Notes: generated by a model not told the origin, from the sequence alone. A stretch of 64,000 nt of DNA from an uncultured Eubacteriales bacterium (GCA_900542005.1 UQLW01000014.1:1-64000); one strand, 5' to 3'; numbered from the stretch's first letter, positions 1-8,549 are shown. Program-made: numbers and translations.

Positions 1-700
1 GCGAGGTGGTAAAGGGATGGTAAATCAGATCCACCACCGCCGCGCCCGGCGCCAGCGCATCCAGGAAAGCGAAATCCGTAAAATCGTCAAAGCCCGCCAT
101 GCCCAGCGGCGTCGTATTGACGACCAGGTCAAAGCCCTGAGCCTGGCGGCAGCTTGGCGCGCCGTCCATGCCGCCCCACTGGGGCGTAAGGCCGGAGAGC
201 CGCCCGGTCAGCCCGGCCATGGCTTCGGCCTTACCGGCATGGCGGTTGAGGATCGTCATCGCCTGGGCTCCGGCCAGCGCAGCGGTCACAGCCACCGTGG
301 GCGTTACGCCCCCGGCGCCCAGGACCAGGATGCGCCTGCCATAAAAAGAGATGCCCCCTTCTTCCAGCGCCCGTTTCAGGCCCGGCCCGTCGGTGGTGTA
401 GCCCATGTACCCGCCCTCTACCCTTTTAAGGGTGTTGGCCGAGCCAAAGCGCCTGGCTTCCGGATCCAGCCCTTTCAGGTAGGGCAAAATGTCCTGCTTA
501 TGGGGCATGGTCGCGTTGAAGCCCTTCACGTCAAAGGTACCGGCCGCCTGGAGGAAGGCCGGCAGACCGCCGCGCGCCACCCGCACCGGCAGATAGGCCG
601 CCGCAATGCCCTCCTGCTCATAGATGGTCTGATGGATCAGCGGCGAAAGGCTATGGGCGATGGGATCGCCGATCACCGCCAGAAGCGAAGGCGCTACCAT
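1..700 (-). CDS. aroE: Shikimate dehydrogenase (partial, C-terminus outside window)
   Basis: Reduces 3-dehydroshikimate to shikimate with NADPH. The visible 233 codons begin MVAPSLLAVIGDPIAHSLSP, the usual N-terminal shikimate-binding region (SLSP motif). A GFNATMPHK segment follows, where most homologues have NVTxPHK. The nucleotide-binding glycine motif is GAGGVTPTVAV. The start ATG (698-700) overlaps the aroK stop by 7 nt, so translation is probably coupled. This is the last gene seen of the seven-gene aromatic operon. It is cut by the window edge, so completeness cannot be judged. The family assignment is firm. Confidence 0.93.
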   Translation of the reverse strand, partial: MVAPSLLAVIGDPIAHSLSPLIHQTIYEQEGIAAAYLPVRVARGGLPAFLQAAGTFDVKGFNATMPHKQDILPYLKGLDPEARRFGSANTLKRVEGGYMGYTTDGPGLKRALEEGGISFYGRRILVLGAGGVTPTVAVTAALAGAQAMTILNRHAGKAEAMAGLTGRLSGLTPQWGGMDGAPSCRQAQGFDLVVNTTPLGMAGFDDFTDFAFLDALAPGAAVVDLIYHPFTTS

Positions 701-1197
701 GCCAGCACCTCCCTTGCCAGGGCAGCAACAGCCGCCGCCGCTTGCTCCAGCGTCCCCGTGTTGGGGATGCAATGGGCAGCCGCGCGGTATTGCCCCTCCC
801 GACGGCGGTACAGGCTGGTAATCCGCTCCCGTCCGCCGGCGGCCATGGGGCGCGCCGAGGTATCCAGATCGCCCAGGATCGCCGTCAGCGGCCTGTCCAG
901 GAAAACGGTCACACCGCTTTCCTCCATGGCTTCCCGGTTGCCGGGCCAGGTCAGGATCCCGCCGCCGGTGGCGATTACCGCGCCGGCTTCCGCAACGGCG
1001 CGCAGGGCCTGCTGCTCGCAGAGACGGAACCCTTCTTCCCCCTGCCGCGCAAAAATATCCGGTATACCGCAGCCTTCCCGCGCTTCGATCAGCTGGTCAA
1101 GATCGATAAACTCCCGGCCCAGCAGCCTGGCGGCCGCCGCGCCTACCGTGCTTTTGCCCGCGCCCATGAATCCCACCAGGTATAGATTAGCCTTCAT
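694..1197 (-). CDS. aroK: Shikimate kinase
   Basis: Phosphorylates shikimate at O3 using ATP. The 167 aa length is normal for the family. The Walker A loop is GFMGAGKST (residues 9-17). The shikimate contacts D34, R58 and the GGG at 78-80 are all present, and the lid arginine falls in the SARPM region. The start is supported by GGAGG 6 nt upstream. It overlaps the pheA end by 11 nt and the aroE start by 7 nt, placing it inside the aro operon. Confidence 0.96.
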   Translation of the reverse strand: MKANLYLVGFMGAGKSTVGAAAARLLGREFIDLDQLIEAREGCGIPDIFARQGEEGFRLCEQQALRAVAEAGAVIATGGGILTWPGNREAMEESGVTVFLDRPLTAILGDLDTSARPMAAGGRERITSLYRRREGQYRAAAHCIPNTGTLEQAAAAVAALAREVLAW

Positions 1198-2290
1198 GCT
1201 CTGCCTCCGGATCCGGCTGGTAGCTGCCCAACACCGTCATCTGCTGGCACTGCTGCCTCAAATCCTCCAGCGCGGCGGCAAGATGGGGCTGGTCAAGCCC
1301 GCCGGACAGGTCGGCAAAGAAACCGTAGCTCCACTTCTCCCTGGGAATGGGGCGGGTATGCAGGGCAATGAGGTTAATCCCATGGCGGGCCAGCGCCTCC
1401 AGCGCCGCCTGGAGCGAGCCGGAAACGTTGCGGATCACAAAATACACCGAGGTCTTGCTGCCGCCCGGGCAGCTTTTGCGGGCGATCACCACGAACCGCG
1501 TCGTATTATCCCGGTCATTCTGAATATCCCGCCGGAGGATGGAAAGGCCGTAGAGCTGGGCCGCCCGGCTGGAGGCCACGGCCGCGCAGGCTGGATCGCC
1601 CTTTTGGGCCACAAAGCGCGCGGCCTCTGCCGTATTGCGCCGGGCTGAAACCGCCATGGCCGGATGGGCCTCCAGATATTGGCTGCACTGGGCCAGCCCC
1701 TGCTCATGGGAAACCACCTGGCGGATCCCATCCTCCTGCGCGCCGGCTACGCCCACCAGGCAGTGGCGGATAGGCAGCGAGCGCTCGCCCACGATGAACA
1801 GGCCGGAGGCTGCCAGCAGGTCCATGGGCTGCACCACCGGCCCTGTCACCGAGTTTTCCAGCGGCAGCACGCCATAGTCGGCCTCGCCCGCCTGCACCGC
1901 GCGCACCACCGCCCCAAAGGTTTCGCAGGCCTTCCATTGGGCAGTCCCGAAATGCTCCAGGGCCGCCTGTTCTCCATAGCCGCCCGCCACGCCCTGGTAG
2001 GCGACGACAGGGACGGGGCGCTGCCGGGCCAGATAATCCATCTGCGCGTCCTTGCCCAGATCCATTACCGTCTGCATCAGCACCCGCGCCGCTTGCCTCC
2101 AGCTGGGATCCTTCAGCTTGGCCGCCCGGCTATCCAGCACCGCCTTTTCCCGTTCCGGCTGGTAGACCGGCAGGTTATCCCGCCTTTTGGCCTTTGCGAC
2201 CTCCAGGCTCAGCTCCATGCGCCGTTCAAACAGGGCGATCAGCTCCGTGTCCAGCCTATCCAGCTCCAGGCGGATCTCATCCAATTCCAT
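1187..2290 (-). CDS. pheA: Bifunctional chorismate mutase / prephenate dehydratase (P-protein)
   Basis: Converts chorismate to prephenate and then to phenylpyruvate, committing carbon to phenylalanine. The protein has 367 aa. An AroQ-type mutase domain occupies about residues 1-85 (helical, beginning MELDEIRLELDRLDTELI). A dehydratase domain follows (about 95-270, ending with the TTRF motif), then a C-terminal ACT domain that probably binds Phe. The ATG at 2290 is preferred because GGAGG lies 9 nt upstream; the in-frame ATG at 2299 directly abuts that Shine-Dalgarno. It overlaps aroC and aroK in one operon. Feedback by Phe is expected for the family but not shown here. Confidence 0.95.
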   Translation of the reverse strand: MELDEIRLELDRLDTELIALFERRMELSLEVAKAKRRDNLPVYQPEREKAVLDSRAAKLKDPSWRQAARVLMQTVMDLGKDAQMDYLARQRPVPVVAYQGVAGGYGEQAALEHFGTAQWKACETFGAVVRAVQAGEADYGVLPLENSVTGPVVQPMDLLAASGLFIVGERSLPIRHCLVGVAGAQEDGIRQVVSHEQGLAQCSQYLEAHPAMAVSARRNTAEAARFVAQKGDPACAAVASSRAAQLYGLSILRRDIQNDRDNTTRFVVIARKSCPGGSKTSVYFVIRNVSGSLQAALEALARHGINLIALHTRPIPREKWSYGFFADLSGGLDQPHLAAALEDLRQQCQQMTVLGSYQPDPEAEHEG

Positions 2291-3368
2291 CGCTTGCATC
2301 CTCCAGCATAAAATCCATAATCGTCAGCGCCAGCGCCGCCTCGGCCACCGGCAGCGCCCGCGGCACAATGCAGGGGTCATGCCGCCCCTTGATAGCCAGC
2401 CGGGCCGGGCCGCCGGCCAGGTTTACCGTATCCTGCTCCCGGCTGATGGATGGGGTGGGCCGGAAGGTGATGCGGACCGCCAGCGGCATGCCGTTGGTGA
2501 TGCCCCCATTGACGCCGCCCGTATGATTGGTGACGGTGGCAACCTCTCCTTGGCGCCAGCAAAAGCTGTCGTTGGCCTGGCTGCCCCGCAGGTAGGCAAA
2601 GGACTGCCCTGCGCCGAACTCCACCGCCTTCACCCCGGGGATGCCATAGCACAGGCTGGCAAAGTGGCTCTCAAAGCCGGAAAAGATCGGGTCGCCCAAG
2701 CCCGCCGGCACGCCGGTGGCAAAGACCTCCACCGCGCCGCCCAGCGAGTCCCCCTCCGCCCGGGCCTGCCGGATCGCCTCCGCCATCGACAGGCGCGCCG
2801 CCGGGGACAGGGCCGGGAATCCCGCTGCCGCGTTATGCATCGCCTCCATATCCGGCGCCGCCAGGCTGGCCGGGATGTCCCGGCATTCGCCTATCTGGCA
2901 TACATGTCCGGCAATATCGACGCCCTTCTCCCGCAGGTAGAGCCGCGCTACGGCCCCGGCAAAGGTCAAGGGCGCGGTGAGCCGTCCGGAAAAATGCCCG
3001 CCGCCCCGGGGGTCGGCATAGCCCCGGTACTTGACTGCGCCGGTATAATCGGCATGGCCGGGACGCGGCAGCCGGTCCAGCCCCTCATAATGGCGGCTGT
3101 GGGTATTGGTATTCTCGATCACCGCGCATAGCGGCGTCCCTGTAGTACGGCCCTGATAGGCGCCGGAGAGAATCTTGACCGTGTCAGCCTCCCGCCTCGG
3201 CGTCGACCAGTCGGCCCCGCCCGGGGCACGCCGCGCCATCTGGGCGGCAATGGCCGCCTCATCCAGCGCCACCCCTGCCGGCAGGCCCGAAAGCACCACG
3301 CCGATGGCCGGGCCGTGGGACTCGCCAAACAGGCTCACTTCCATATGATATCCCCAGCTTTTACTCAT
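2277..3368 (-). CDS. aroC: Chorismate synthase
   Basis: Makes chorismate from 5-enolpyruvylshikimate-3-phosphate in an FMN-dependent, non-net-redox reaction. The 363 aa are typical. Signatures are visible near the N-terminus (FGESHGPAIG), in the middle (RPGHADYTGAVKYRG) and just after it (RGGGHFSGRLTAPLTFAGA, the FMN/substrate loop). The start overlaps the aroA stop by 8 nt. It is the fourth gene of the operon counted from aroF. Confidence 0.96.
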   Translation of the reverse strand: MSKSWGYHMEVSLFGESHGPAIGVVLSGLPAGVALDEAAIAAQMARRAPGGADWSTPRREADTVKILSGAYQGRTTGTPLCAVIENTNTHSRHYEGLDRLPRPGHADYTGAVKYRGYADPRGGGHFSGRLTAPLTFAGAVARLYLREKGVDIAGHVCQIGECRDIPASLAAPDMEAMHNAAAGFPALSPAARLSMAEAIRQARAEGDSLGGAVEVFATGVPAGLGDPIFSGFESHFASLCYGIPGVKAVEFGAGQSFAYLRGSQANDSFCWRQGEVATVTNHTGGVNGGITNGMPLAVRITFRPTPSISREQDTVNLAGGPARLAIKGRHDPCIVPRALPVAEAALALTIMDFMLEDASDGIG

Positions 3369-4611
3369 CGCATATGCCTCCCAGCCTGTGATAATGCCTC
3401 CAGAAGTCTGGAGCCGATTTCGCTACGCAGTCCCCGTCGTCCAGGCGGACAGGGCCTTCGGAAGCCGCCGCCGCCACCGCCGCCGCCATGGCCATACGGT
3501 GGTCGTGCCGCGTCTCCACTGCGCCGCCCGCTATCCGGCCCGCGCCCTCAATGGTGAATTCATCCTCCCCAAGGCTGATCCGGCCGCCCAGGTCCGTCAC
3601 CATACGGCCGATAGCCGCCAGGCGATCGCTCTCCTTGATCCTCAGCCGCCGCGCCTGGGTAAACCGGCTGCGGCCATGGGCTGCGCAGGCGGCTACTGCC
3701 AGCACCGGTGCCAGATCAGGCACGTCGGCCAGCGACACCTCGACACCCTGCAGCGCGCCGCCGCACGCATGCGCCGCATCCCCCGATTGGGCGATGGCAG
3801 CGCCCATCTCCCGGAGAATATCCGCTACCCGGCTATCCCCCTGCAGGCTCGGGCTTTTCAGCCCGCGAACGGTCACATCCCCGCCCATTGCCCCCGCGGC
3901 CAGCCAGAAGGCTCCATAGGACCAGTCGCCCTCTATGGCATAGACGGCGGGACGGTACCGCTGCCCTCCGGGAATGTCAATCCCTTCCGCCCCTTCATGG
4001 ATCACGATGCCAAACCGGCGAAGGGTTTCCAGCGTCATCGACACATAGCCGGCGGACTCCAGGGGCGATGTAAAGCGGATCTGAGAATCGCGCTCCAGCA
4101 GCGGCAGCGCAAAGCACAGCCCCGTTACGAACTGGCTGGATACGTCGCCCGGCAGCTCATACAGCCCGGCCTCCAGCCGTCCCGATACGGCAAGCCGCTG
4201 TCCCTCCTGCCGCCAGCCTATACCCTGCCGGGTAAAGAGGCGCTCATAGGCTGACAGCGGCCGCTGCATCAGCCTTCCCTCGCCGGTAAAGCAGGCGCCC
4301 TCGCCCAGGGCCAGCGTCAGCGGAATCAAAAAACGCAGCGTGGAGCCCGACTGCCCACAGGCAATCGCTGTGCCGGAGCGCATCTCCCCACCGCCGGACA
4401 GGGAAAAGCCCGACCGGGTACGGACAAGCCCCAGCGTCTCCAGCGCCCGCAGCGTCGCCTGCACGTCGTCGCTATCCCCCCAGTCGCTCAGGCGGCTTTC
4501 GCCGCAGGCCAACGCCGCGGCGATAAGGGCCCGGTGGGCGTCCGATTTGGAGGGCACCGCCCGAATCTCCCCTGCAAATCGGGTGGGCTGTACCGAATAA
4601 GCGCGGCTCAT
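3361..4611 (-). CDS. aroA: 3-phosphoshikimate 1-carboxyvinyltransferase (EPSP synthase)
   Basis: Transfers enolpyruvyl from PEP to shikimate-3-phosphate. The protein has 416 aa. The active-site lysine K22 sits in SKSDAHRA, the SGSTLRF loop is intact, and the second signature RIKESDRLAA lies in the C-terminal half. The frame stays open far upstream, but the true start is the ATG at 4611: it begins the conserved N-terminus and overlaps the aroB stop as ATGA. That is the usual spacing for a translationally coupled pair. Confidence 0.96.
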   Translation of the reverse strand: MSRAYSVQPTRFAGEIRAVPSKSDAHRALIAAALACGESRLSDWGDSDDVQATLRALETLGLVRTRSGFSLSGGGEMRSGTAIACGQSGSTLRFLIPLTLALGEGACFTGEGRLMQRPLSAYERLFTRQGIGWRQEGQRLAVSGRLEAGLYELPGDVSSQFVTGLCFALPLLERDSQIRFTSPLESAGYVSMTLETLRRFGIVIHEGAEGIDIPGGQRYRPAVYAIEGDWSYGAFWLAAGAMGGDVTVRGLKSPSLQGDSRVADILREMGAAIAQSGDAAHACGGALQGVEVSLADVPDLAPVLAVAACAAHGRSRFTQARRLRIKESDRLAAIGRMVTDLGGRISLGEDEFTIEGAGRIAGGAVETRHDHRMAMAAAVAAAASEGPVRLDDGDCVAKSAPDFWRHYHRLGGICDE

Positions 4612-5678
4612 GGCATAAGCGCCTCCATCCGCTGGCGGAGCGTCTCGCGCTCCATGGGCAGCAGCACGGCCTCGCCCAGCCGCTTGAGCGCGACCAGGGT
4701 AATCTGGCTGCCGGAAGCCTTTTTGTCGTATCCGGCCTCCTGCAGCATAAGGCTGGCCGCATCCTCCGGCGCGCGGTCCGGCAGCCCCCACTTTTGGAGC
4801 ATTGCGGCCATCGCCTGATGGGTGCCCGGCTCCGTCACGCCCCAGGCCTCGCCCCAGCGGGTCATCGCCTCCATACCCAGGGCCACCGCTTCGCCGTGGG
4901 TCAGCGTGCCATAGCCCATGCGCTTTTCCAGCGCATGCCCCAGGGTATGCCCAAAGTTCAAGGTCATGCGCAGGCCCCTGTCCAGGGGATCGGCTTCCAC
5001 ATAGCCGGCCTTGATGCGGCAATTCTCCACCACCAGCCGGCTTGCCCGGTCTAGTAGCGCGCCGGCAGGCATACTGGCCATCTCGTCCCACAGGCTGCGG
5101 CTGGCGATCGCCCCATGCTTAATCATCTCGCCTATCCCGCAGGCTAGCTGCCGCTGCGGCAGGGTGGCCAGGGTATCGGGATCGATCAACACGCGGCGCG
5201 GCTGGTAAAAGGCGCCCACCAGGTTCTTCCCCGCCGGGATGTCCACCGCCACCTTGCCGCCCACCGAGGAATCCACCTGGGCCAGCAGCGTTGTGGGGAT
5301 CTGGATGAAGGGGACGCCCCGCAGCAGCGTGGCGGCGGCAAAGCCCGCCAGGTCGCCCACCACGCCTCCGCCCAGGGCGATGATGGTATCCTTCCGGGTC
5401 ATGCCCTGCTCCATCAGCGCCCCATAGGCGGCGCAGAGGGTCGCATGGTTTTTGCTCCTCTCCCCCGCCGGGAAGGAAAAAATCATGCACCGGACGCCGG
5501 CGGCCTCCAGGTCGGCCTTGAGCCGCTCGCCATAGAGCCCCCGCACCGTGTCATCGGTTATGATGGCGGCCGCGCCGCCCTCCAGCAGGGGGAGTATGGC
5601 GTCCATATCCCGCAGGATGCCCCGCTGCGCCTGGATCTCATAGCGCCCATTGGGGGCATTCACCTCAAGCCTTTGCAT
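4608..5678 (-). CDS. aroB: 3-dehydroquinate synthase
   Basis: Cyclises DAHP to 3-dehydroquinate, using catalytic NAD and a divalent metal. The protein has 356 aa. The NAD loop is GGGVVGDLAGF, and metal and substrate ligands are visible in GEMIKHG and NFGHTLGHALE. GGAGG lies upstream of the ATG. The start overlaps the aroF end by 14 nt and the stop overlaps the aroA start by 4 nt. It is the second gene of the operon. Dehydroquinate dehydratase (aroD/aroQ) is not in the window. Confidence 0.96.
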   Translation of the reverse strand: MQRLEVNAPNGRYEIQAQRGILRDMDAILPLLEGGAAAIITDDTVRGLYGERLKADLEAAGVRCMIFSFPAGERSKNHATLCAAYGALMEQGMTRKDTIIALGGGVVGDLAGFAAATLLRGVPFIQIPTTLLAQVDSSVGGKVAVDIPAGKNLVGAFYQPRRVLIDPDTLATLPQRQLACGIGEMIKHGAIASRSLWDEMASMPAGALLDRASRLVVENCRIKAGYVEADPLDRGLRMTLNFGHTLGHALEKRMGYGTLTHGEAVALGMEAMTRWGEAWGVTEPGTHQAMAAMLQKWGLPDRAPEDAASLMLQEAGYDKKASGSQITLVALKRLGEAVLLPMERETLRQRMEALMP

Positions 5679-6702
5679 GCCGTCCGCCCTCCACCTTCCG
5701 GCCCATCAGGCCGGCCAGGCTGCTGATCTTCCCGACCAGCGCGTCGTACTGGGCGGGTGTAATGGACTGGGGCCCGTCGCAGAGCGCCTTGGCCGGGTTG
5801 TCATGCACCTCGATGATGAGGCCGTCGGCGCCGGCGGCAATGGCGGCCAGCGCCAGGGGCTCCACCATCCAGCTCATGCCGCTGGCATGGGAGGGATCCA
5901 CCACCACCGGCAGATGGCTCAGCCGCTTCACCGCCGGGATCGCCGAAAGATCCAGCGTATTGCGGGTGAAGGTCTCAAAGGTCCGGATGCCCCGTTCGCA
6001 GAGGATTACGTTGGGATTCCCCGCCGCCATAATGTATTCAGCCGACATCAGCCACTCCTCGATGGTGGCTGAAAGCCCACGCTTGAGCAATACCGGCTTG
6101 CGGGTGTGGCCCACCTGCTTGAGCAGGTCGAAATTCTGCATGTTCCGGGCGCCGATCTGGATCACGTCCACCATATCGCAAAAGAGCTCCATATGCTGTG
6201 GATTCATCATTTCGCTGACCACAGGCATGCCGGTTTGCTCCCGGGCCTTATCCAGCAGCTCCAGGCCCTCCCATTCCATGCCCTGGAAGGCATAGGGGGA
6301 GGTGCGGGGCTTGAAGGCGCCGCCCCGAAGCAGATTGGCCCCCGAGGCCTGTACATCCTTGGCGATGCCGCAGATCTGCGCTTCATTTTCCACCGAGCAG
6401 GGCCCGGCGATCAGGGCCAGCGCCTCGCCGCCTACCTTCACGCCCCCCACCTCGATCACGCTGTTCTCCGGGTGGAACTTGCGGTTGGCCTTCTTGTAGG
6501 GCTCCTGCACCCGCATGACCCGCTCCACGCCGGGGCAGAGCTCGATAGAGTCCGGATCCACCTGGGTGGTGTCTCCCAACACGCCCAGCACCGTGCACTG
6601 GGTGCCGCGGTTCATCTGCACCTGCATGCCCGAGGTAATCAGCATCTGCATAACCTCGTCGGTTTGCCTCGCCGTAGCTTGGGGTTTCATGATGACAATC
6701 AT
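5665..6702 (-). CDS. aroF: 3-deoxy-7-phosphoheptulonate (DAHP) synthase, type I-beta
   Basis: Catalyses the entry reaction, PEP plus erythrose-4-phosphate to DAHP. The protein has 345 aa. Residues 1 to about 70 (MIVIMKPQATARQ onward) form the ferredoxin-like regulatory domain seen in type I-beta enzymes. The TIM barrel follows, with ALIAGPCSVEN, RGGAFKPRTSPYAFQG and the metal ligands in VVVDPSHASG. The ATG at 6702 was chosen because AAGGAGG lies just upstream; the longer open frame runs into the attenuator. It heads the aro operon and is preceded by a leader peptide and terminator. Expression is therefore probably set by Phe/Tyr-tRNA charging, and activity by allostery. Confidence 0.96.
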   Translation of the reverse strand: MIVIMKPQATARQTDEVMQMLITSGMQVQMNRGTQCTVLGVLGDTTQVDPDSIELCPGVERVMRVQEPYKKANRKFHPENSVIEVGGVKVGGEALALIAGPCSVENEAQICGIAKDVQASGANLLRGGAFKPRTSPYAFQGMEWEGLELLDKAREQTGMPVVSEMMNPQHMELFCDMVDVIQIGARNMQNFDLLKQVGHTRKPVLLKRGLSATIEEWLMSAEYIMAAGNPNVILCERGIRTFETFTRNTLDLSAIPAVKRLSHLPVVVDPSHASGMSWMVEPLALAAIAAGADGLIIEVHDNPAKALCDGPQSITPAQYDALVGKISSLAGLMGRKVEGGRHAKA

Positions 6703-6720
6703 GTCGATTTCCTCCTTGTG

Positions 6721-6757
6721 TAAAATAAAAAGAGGATCCGCATCATGCGAATCCTCT
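6721..6757 (-). terminator. Attenuator terminator upstream of aroF
   Basis: A 12-bp stem (6731-6742 with 6746-6757, one G-T pair) has a 3-nt loop and a U-rich tail (TTTTATTTTA on the minus strand). It sits between the leader-peptide stop and the aroF Shine-Dalgarno. Its 5' arm and loop contain CGCATGA, which can pair with TCATGCG at 6809-6815 in the leader. It therefore looks like the regulated terminator of an attenuator. Confidence 0.88.
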
Positions 6758-6772
6758 CTGATTCCTATGGCC

Positions 6773-6901
6773 CTATGCCGCAGCCCCGATGGCCGACGGC
6801 CGAACACCCGCATGAGCATCATTGGAAGCAATGCCAAAAAAGCTGCTAAAGTAAAAGTAGCAGCTAAAGCTCATAAACTGGATGTTCTGCATACGGTTCA
6901 T
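6773..6901 (-). CDS. Phe/Tyr-rich leader peptide of the aro operon
   Basis: A 42-codon open frame starts at the ATG at 6901, with GGAGG 6 nt upstream, and ends at TAG (6773-6775). Residues 9-22 contain six Phe and two Tyr codons, including the run SCYFYFSSFF. There is no Trp codon. It begins about 18 nt after the predicted transcription start and is followed by a strong terminator before aroF. By analogy with the pheA and trp leaders of enterobacteria, a ribosome stalled at uncharged tRNA-Phe or tRNA-Tyr would prevent termination. The reading frame, its ribosome site and the terminator are seen directly; the regulatory role is inference. Confidence 0.8.
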   Translation of the reverse strand: MNRMQNIQFMSFSCYFYFSSFFGIASNDAHAGVRPSAIGAAA

Positions 6902-6925
6902 CGGATACCTCCAAACGTTGGGGTT

Positions 6926-6954
6926 ATTATAGCACCCCGCCGGCTCTTTTGCAA
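6926..6954 (-). promoter_or_regulatory. Sigma-A promoter of the aro operon
   Basis: A -35 TTGCAA (6949-6954) and a perfect -10 TATAAT (6926-6931) are separated by 17 bp. The promoter lies directly after the sdaAA stop codon and about 25 nt before the leader peptide ATG. Confidence 0.82.
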
Positions 6955-6956
6955 GG

Positions 6957-7811
6957 CTAACCGAAAAGTTTTTTCGCCGCCTCCCGGCCTGTGGGCGTGG
7001 CCGCCAGGCCGCCCTCGCCGGTTTCCCGCAGGCTGGGGGCCATGATCGCGCCCACCCGGCGCATCGCGTCGATCACCTCATCGGCGGGGATCCGGCTTTC
7101 GATCCCCGCCAGCGCCATCTGCGCCGAGCTGAGCGCATTGACCGCTCCGATCACGTTGCGCTTGACGCAGGGGATCTCCACCAATCCCGCCACCGGGTCG
7201 CAGACCAGCCCCAGCAGGTTTTTCAGCGCCATCGCCAGCCCATGGGCCGCCTGCGCCGGCGTACCGCCCCGGAGCATGACCACCGCCGCAGCCGCCATGG
7301 CCGAGGCCGAACCAATCTCCGCCTGGCAGCCGCCCTCAGCCCCGGAAATTGACGCCCGCTTGGCGATGACCTGCCCCACTCCCGCGGCAACGGTCAGCGC
7401 CTCCAGGATCTGCGCGCGGCTGGCGCCCTGCCGGTGCAGGGGGATCAGCACGGCCGGCAGCACGCCGCAGGAGCCGGCCGTCGGCGCCGCCACGATGACC
7501 CGCATGCAGGCGTTGGATTCAGCCTGCTTCAGCGCCTCCGCCATGACCTGGGTCATCAGCTCGCCGCACAGCGCCGGCGCTTCCGCCAGCCGCCGGGCGT
7601 CGCCGCCCACCAGGCCCGACCAGGATTTTTCATCCCCCGTATAGCCGTCGGACACAGCCAGCATGGTATCCCATAGCTTCTCCATGCGGGCCGCGAAGGC
7701 CTCGCGGCTGACGCCGCTTTCCGCCTGCTGGCTCTGGTAAATCAGCTCCGCCAGCGGCATCCCCGTGCGCTCATAATCATCCAGCATCGCCTGGATGGAA
7801 TCATATGCCAT
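6957..7811 (-). CDS. sdaAA: L-serine ammonia-lyase, iron-sulfur-dependent, alpha subunit
   Basis: Deaminates L-serine to pyruvate and ammonia using a [4Fe-4S] cluster. The protein has 284 aa. Conserved features include TAGSCGVLPA, SGAEGGCQAEIGSASAM and CDPVAGLVEIPC; the cysteines in these segments are the expected cluster ligands. The ATG at 7811 is preferred over an upstream in-frame start because it lies 8 nt after the beta-subunit stop. It pairs with sdaAB as a two-gene operon just upstream of the aro promoter. Such enzymes are oxygen-sensitive, in line with an anaerobe. Confidence 0.95.
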   Translation of the reverse strand: MAYDSIQAMLDDYERTGMPLAELIYQSQQAESGVSREAFAARMEKLWDTMLAVSDGYTGDEKSWSGLVGGDARRLAEAPALCGELMTQVMAEALKQAESNACMRVIVAAPTAGSCGVLPAVLIPLHRQGASRAQILEALTVAAGVGQVIAKRASISGAEGGCQAEIGSASAMAAAAVVMLRGGTPAQAAHGLAMALKNLLGLVCDPVAGLVEIPCVKRNVIGAVNALSSAQMALAGIESRIPADEVIDAMRRVGAIMAPSLRETGEGGLAATPTGREAAKKLFG

Positions 7812-7819
7812 ATTCTTCT

Positions 7820-8482
7820 TTACTCGCTTTCTTCTAAATAGGTAACCGACTCCACACCGCACACCGAGGTCAGCCGCGCCCGAACCTCCTCCGGCACCGC
7901 CTGATCGGTCTCGATCACCATGATGGCCAAGCCGCCGCGCCGGCCACGGAATACCTGCATCGCCGCAATGTTGATACCGGCGCAGGCCAGCTGGTCGCTC
8001 ACCTTGGCCACCGCGCCGGGCCGGTCATAGTGGGGCAGCACCAGCGTGGGCCGCTCGCCGCCGAAGTCCACCGCCAGGCCATGCACCTGCCGGACACGGA
8101 TACGGCCACCGCCCACCGAGCAGGCCTCCATCTCCAGCGTACCTCCGCTTTTCCCCGTAAGCGCAAGGCGGGCGGTATTGGGATGCACCTCACCCAAATC
8201 GTCAGAGGTGAACCGGTATGCCAATCCCCGCTTCTTGGCCTCCTCAAAGGCGTTGGGTATCCGCGGATCATCGGGCTTCATCCCCATCAGCCCCGCCAGC
8301 AGCGCCCGGTCTGTGCCATGGCCCCGGCCCGTAGAGGCAAAGGAGCCGTGCAGCGTAATGTCCGCCCGGGCCACCGCCTCGCCCAGCAGGTGGAAGGCCA
8401 CGTTGCCTATGCGCACCGCGCCGGCCGTGTGGCTGGAGCTGGGGCCGACCATAACCGGGCCCAGAATATCAAAGATGTCCAT
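7820..8482 (-). CDS. sdaAB: L-serine ammonia-lyase, iron-sulfur-dependent, beta subunit
   Basis: Partner subunit of the serine dehydratase. The protein has 220 aa. It starts with MDIFDILGPVMVGPSSSHTA, the conserved N-terminal signature. A C-terminal ACT domain spans roughly residues 145-218 (YDRPGAVAKVSDQLACAGIN), where serine or another amino acid may bind. It is translated first, 8 nt upstream of sdaAA. Confidence 0.95.
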   Translation of the reverse strand: MDIFDILGPVMVGPSSSHTAGAVRIGNVAFHLLGEAVARADITLHGSFASTGRGHGTDRALLAGLMGMKPDDPRIPNAFEEAKKRGLAYRFTSDDLGEVHPNTARLALTGKSGGTLEMEACSVGGGRIRVRQVHGLAVDFGGERPTLVLPHYDRPGAVAKVSDQLACAGINIAAMQVFRGRRGGLAIMVIETDQAVPEEVRARLTSVCGVESVTYLEESE

Positions 8483-8517
8483 GATCTTCTCCCATATCGA
8501 TAAAAATCACGCCGTGG

Positions 8518-8549
8518 AAAGAGCCCGCAGCCAGGATCCGGCAGCGGGC
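8518..8549 (-). terminator. Possible terminator after the SDR gene
   Basis: GCCCGC (8523-8528) pairs with GCGGGC (8544-8549), with a further short inner stem. The minus-strand tail TCTTTCC is poor in T. It may separate the SDR/reductase transcript from sdaAB. It is weak as an intrinsic terminator. Confidence 0.35.

Noticed and set aside
17..1648. Long plus-strand open frame of about 540 codons
   Set aside because: It runs opposite aroE, aroK and pheA, which have clear family motifs and ribosome sites. GC-rich DNA leaves long antisense frames open.
6703..6956. T-box riboswitch upstream of aroF
   Set aside because: No T-box consensus or specifier-loop structure is seen. A leader ORF with its own ribosome site explains the region better.
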